The translations under genes and the position numbers were made by a program. A stretch of 64,000 nucleotides of DNA, taken from Ascidia mentula (taxonomy: Eukaryota; Chordata; Ascidiacea; Phlebobranchia; Ascidiidae). The stretch spans positions 17,737,001 through 17,801,000 of the forward strand of contig OX387199.1 of assembly GCA_947561715.1 (NCBI GenBank), given 5' to 3'. The first letter of the stretch is position 1. Each line of letters starts with the position of its first letter. Shown here in pieces: positions 59,902-64,000 of the stretch. A model generated the notes under the pieces. It saw only the letters and a list, made by a program, of their open reading frames with translations, did not search any database and was not told the DNA's origin.

Positions 59902-61978
59902 TTTTGTGTGGTAAACTCAAAAATATTGGTGGGCAATCAGCGTTAGTTTGAAGTTTATTTTAAAAACAAGAATTAATTGATGTGCCTATGGTGATATCGT
60001 CAGTTTCTTTCTTCAAATACTAAACTTAGAAGTAAAGATCAAGCGCTATGTTGAGTATTGAACACAACTACAGACAGACCAAGTGGCGACGATATAAAAC
60101 GTTAAAATTCTCGGTGACACGCAGTCTAAGACAAACAAAAACCTGGAGAGAAATGTACTCATGACTCCAGTAGCCTTAAACAAAAAATGGGGAAAAAGGC
60201 ATTGAACAAGGCAAGTAAACAAGCGATAAGGTGTGTTTTCTGCGCTTTAAAGCTAGTTATTATATTAAGGGCGAAACCATGCTAAATCTTAACAGACGCC
60301 TTGTAAGGCTTAATTAAGTTGCATATCCCAAATTTCTAACAGAGATATCCGTTAATCCTAACCCCTTATAATTTGCCCAGGCTGGCGTCGAACTAGTCGA
60401 GCTTTGTGGACGATCTAATTTTAGTTATATGTACTCGCGCCGATATGTCTGTAGCAAAGTAGTTTGTGGTGGCGAAGTGATTTTAGGGTTGCTGTCAACT
60501 TGGCGTTGACCCAACAGTCCTTGACACCACATTCTTGGGTTTGTTAGTTCACGTTGGCAGTCGACCGTGACCTGAACGCGAGCTTAATGTTAACCATAAG
60601 AGAAAAATATTCTTCAAAAATAAAAAACGTAAAACCGTATTGTCACAGAGGTTGTCACTCCAAGAAAAATGAAACATAAATTTAAATGAAATGCTGACTA
60701 GTTGCCTAAATTAGCTGCAATAAGATTTTGATTTTGCAACCGCAAATTTAGGCTGTTGTTTGTAATATGTTTTGGCTCAAACCAAGTGAAATGTACTATG
60801 AGTTACATTGGGATAAATATTACTCACTGCAGTGATTTATTACGACAATCAAAAATGTTTAGGGAGACTTGGGAATAAATGATTTGATGTTTGTAAACTT
60901 CATGACACTTTTGTCAGCTGCAAAAGTAGGATCACACTTGACTGCACCAAATTCTGCTGCGGGGCTACTGATGCGTTAAATCCCACTTTTGCACTCGTTT
61001 TTCTCCCGATACATCCCTTGACCTGCTGCTATCCCTGTTTTGACTGATTGCTGGAACTTCTTCGTTGAACATGACTTTGACATAATGTTTCATGATTTTA
61101 ATGGTTAAATCCAAACACAATTAACTTGAATTATCATCTTCAAAAACAAAATAAAGGCCAGACGTTGCTTGTGTAAAAAGCCTTCTTTTAACTGTGTTTT
61201 GTATTGTTTTCTTCACACTGTAAAGTTTCTTGACATTCTGTTTGGCTTCAGTAAAATGCTAATCTACAAAGAATACAAGCAAAGTTTCGGTTGGTTAATC
61301 CGGGTTATTAAAGGAGTGTTTGATTACGATATAGTTGTATAACGAAAGACTTCGTTCAAACAATTGGTTGTGAATCATGAAGAAAAAAAGGTTCGCTTGG
61401 CTGCTTTAAGATCGGCCTTAAGTCTGTAAATGCATTTATTCCCAAATTTGGGAGGCGTTTTATTTGTGGTTGAAGGTGTGACGTCGACGCACGAAATCGG
61501 GTTTGGCAGCCCTTATTTGTGGTCATGGTCAAATGCACATCCTCAAAGCGCGTTGCAATTCTGAAAACTTGGGGGACAACCTGGGCTGAAAATCAACTCG
61601 CGCTCATGAAAAATTAAATATCCTCCTCCACAACTTTTCACACCAAATGTGAAAGGAATAAAACTGACGATTCTTGCCTTAATTCTCCGTTAATATTTGT
61701 ACCACAAAATAGTGTTAGTAATCAATTCACAAGGAATTTGTGTTTAAATTTTTGAAACTATGTTTATCTATTAGTTGTCGTCGGGATGGCCGACGACTTT
61801 GCAATGATATTTAAAGCATTATATTGTGCATTTAGGTATCTTGTGATTTTAATAAAAACAATTTAACAACTCCTTAGTTTGCCACTCCAATAGCGTGCGT
61901 TTAGGTCATGGCTAAATGCAAACAATACACATAGCCTACCGTCTGACAAACCCAATTTCGAGCCAAGGCCTTGCTTGA
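59902..61978. other. Intergenic, nothing recognised
   Basis: A minus-strand frame at 61356-61538 has no recognised motif. No repeats or RNA genes were recognised in these two kilobases. Confidence 0.3.
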
Positions 61979-62341
61979 TCAACGCCTACAACCACAAACA
62001 TACACAACACGCCTCCTTTGAACGTTTCCTGAATTTCTTTTTTGACGATTTTCAACATCACGGGTGAATCCAACTACATTTTGTAAATTACTAGTTGATT
62101 TACCTACAGGAAGCGCTCTATTTCCTATTTCCCTTTTACGACGATTTTCAAAATCACGTTTGAATCCAGATATGGCAGGTAACACTTGAATTTTGGCATT
62201 TCTTCTTTGGAGATTCTTTATGTAACCATTAATTCCACCGAGAGGCCCGCGATTTTCTGCATTACTGTCTTCACCATTGGAACATAACCATAATCCACAC
62301 GACAACAACACGACTAACGCTATGTTGACTTTGCTTCCCAT
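61979..62341 (-). CDS. Secreted peptide precursor with dibasic sites, unknown family
   Basis: A single-exon 120-codon frame begins with a clear signal peptide (MGSKVNIALVVLLSCGLWLC, likely cut after SNG). The rest is rich in Asn and Arg and contains two similar segments, GFKRDFENRRKREIGN and GFTRDVENRQKRNSGN, 32 residues apart, each with a strong furin/PC-type site (RRKR, RQKR). Other basic sites are LQRR and VQRRR, and the C-terminus is VVYVCGCRR. Processing would release several short peptides. Such architecture fits a neuropeptide, hormone-like or host-defence peptide precursor; no named family was recognised. A relic copy of its 5' end is at 59830-59901, which supports that this was a real gene prone to duplication. 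Confidence 0.65.
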   Translation of the reverse strand: MGSKVNIALVVLLSCGLWLCSNGEDSNAENRGPLGGINGYIKNLQRRNAKIQVLPAISGFKRDFENRRKREIGNRALPVGKSTSNLQNVVGFTRDVENRQKRNSGNVQRRRVVYVCGCRR

Positions 62342-63828
62342 TTTCGGTCAAATTGCAATAAGTCTACTAGAAAAGCCCCTTTATCCAAACTTTGCAGAAT
62401 GAACAGGTTTGGCGTGGAAATAATCTTTATGAATGGACCAATTTGGGTCTTAACTGTCCTTTTGCGCCACCTAGTAACCGTTCATATTTTTTCGTTCAAT
62501 TCGTGTCTTACGTATACAATTTCAAAAATTTCAAAAAATCTTCTTGGGAAAATACAATTTTACTCCATTTTCTCTTTTGTTTTCCGTTCCGTTAGCGCAC
62601 GTTTTGATTACAGTCAAATGTACAACCTCAAAACTGGAGCTCACATACTTAAAAAATTTCATTGTAATAGCACTACCGGTTTAACGTCGCAGTTAACCAA
62701 CCATAAATGCAACAACGAATAGGTTCCTTGGATACCTTGGACTGTGTGCGTTTAAAATTCGTTTCTGTTTACCTGATACAGATGTTTCTATGATCTATTT
62801 GTGTTTAACTCCCCAACATTGGTACCAAGCTTTAGTCCAGCATTACCAAGCAATCATTCTGAAGCAGTTTATCCAAATAAGTTTGTAATTCCAAAGCTTA
62901 AAAAGCTAAAGATTGTTTCATAATTTTGGATGCAATGTTGATCATGAAGTAGTTACATGAAGTAGGGCACAGTGGTTTTTATAGTGGGGTACATGTTATG
63001 TACATAAATTGACTAGTGTGTTTTCAGTCCATTGGCGCTACCACGTGGGCTGATTTTTAGGTAAATGCTGAATCTAGGTGGGGGACTTGCGTGCATCGGC
63101 GATTTACAGCTGAAATGGGTAAAAAGCACGACCCATATACCATGAAGAAAACGTGATAGGGATTCGCGAAGCTACAGTTACATAAATAACGTAAACGTAT
63201 TTCCTTTCAGGGTATATATTCACATTTACTTGTATTCTGTAATATTAGCAACTGGTTTCCATGATAGTATTTGGACAAACAAAGTAAATAAACGCTATCA
63301 TTCTATGCGTAATCGTTAAATCTATAAGTGGTGCTGATGCGCAAACCCAGTGATCAGAAAAGAAATCTTGTGGATACAGTACAACTATATTAAAATTAAC
63401 ATACGATTTTGTCATTTGTTTAAACAACACAGTAATGTTTAATTAATTTCATAATAATGAGTACATAATTTCTAATTTGATTACATGACAGGGAATAAAA
63501 AAAGTTAAATGCTTCTTTCTTGGAACCATGAAGAATTGACCAGGTAAAAAACCCGACATTTTCGTTTTTTATATCACATTTGCAGTTGTGCCATATCTGC
63601 ATCCGCTTGTTACTTTGAACGCTCGCTGGTGGTATGAAAACTAGGTGAGAGAACATATTCTTATAAACCAAACTGAGACAAAACAAAAAGGATTGATATT
63701 TCACACTATATCCAAATAACCCTACATCATTTTCGACTGAAACGTCTTTTTCCCGACAAGTTATGAGCGTTTTATAAAAGGTGCGTACATTTGTTTCATT
63801 AAGTTTACAGCATAACAACAATTTTTGC
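62342..63828. other. Upstream of the peptide gene, nothing recognised
   Basis: It should hold the peptide gene's promoter. Frames at 62399-62722 (+) and 63420-63839 (-) have no recognised domain. Confidence 0.3.
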
Positions 63829-64000
63829 AAAAATCCCAAGAGAATACGTATGACAAATCCTTTGCTTCCAAATTGTTAGCATTTCTAAAAAATTAAACAA
63901 TGTTCATGTCTTTCAAAGGATTTGTGAACTTTATAGACTCAGCAGGGCTTCGAATTTTTAGGGTTTGTCAGCTCGTATTTGTACTTGATCACTTAAACAT
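63829..64000 (+). repeat. Dispersed repeat, copy 2, cut by window edge
   Basis: Diverged copy of 58919-59064 in the same orientation, continuing past the end of the window. Confidence 0.6.

Noticed and set aside
63420-63839. 139-codon open frame (-)
   Set aside because: No signal peptide or domain, AT-rich codons, and no splice or start context; left uncalled.
1-64000. CRISPR arrays, prokaryotic operons, riboswitches
   Set aside because: The DNA is eukaryotic; no spaced short repeats of CRISPR type and no Shine-Dalgarno-led gene runs are present.

Overview
This is AT-rich animal nuclear DNA. Genes are split into many short exons separated by small introns with normal GT..AG junctions, and decayed mobile DNA lies between and inside them. 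The gene set (WSC-domain sulfotransferase, GON4L, NACHT-LRR receptor, relaxin-receptor-like GPCR, papain-like protease fragments, TKL-type kinase) and the compact introns suggest an invertebrate deuterostome, most likely an ascidian tunicate such as Ciona. That species call is inference; no species-specific marker was confirmed.

Layout. A short secreted-peptide ORF is at 1.15-1.26 kb (+). A WSCD-like sulfotransferase gene runs 2.3-5.66 kb (+), with most exon phases verified by hand. The C-terminal exons of an LGR/relaxin-receptor-like GPCR are at 8.36-8.90 kb (-). A 3-5 kb segment carrying a non-RD protein kinase gene is duplicated in tandem (11.6-16.7 and 17.5-20.9 kb); the kinase in the second copy is broken by a 133-bp deletion. 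A lone tyrosine-phosphatase exon (21.05-21.26 kb, -), an orphan cathepsin 3' exon (21.86 kb, +) and a frameshifted cathepsin pseudogene (24.87-26.04 kb, +) follow. The stretch 22-33 kb is otherwise mostly mobile-element debris: a complete hAT-type MITE, a piggyBac-type TTAA element, Ty3/gypsy pol fragments, tRNA-derived SINEs and a hammerhead-ribozyme-bearing tandem repeat. The largest gene is GON4L (33.5-46.8 kb, -, about 26 exons), then a NACHT-LRR (NLR) gene (50.2-53.3 kb, -). From 53.4 to 57 kb there is a 2.2-kb direct duplication without genes. A 120-residue secreted precursor with repeated dibasic sites is at 62.0-62.3 kb (-), with a dead partial copy of its signal-peptide exon at 59.8-59.9 kb.

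The most unusual signal is not a protein gene. At least ten places carry sequence with hammerhead-ribozyme architecture (CUGANGA box, stem II, GAAA, GUC). They fall into two families. Family A is a type-I-like form with stem II GACC/GGUC, part of a tandem repeat of 269 bp. Family B has a minimal GAAACGUC end like the dimeric hammerheads known from Penelope-like elements. Two family-B copies (10.12 and 59.44 kb) keep every core nucleotide. The genes do not form an operon or shared pathway; the NLR, the non-RD kinase and perhaps the secreted peptide would fit innate-immune roles, but that is only a suggestion.
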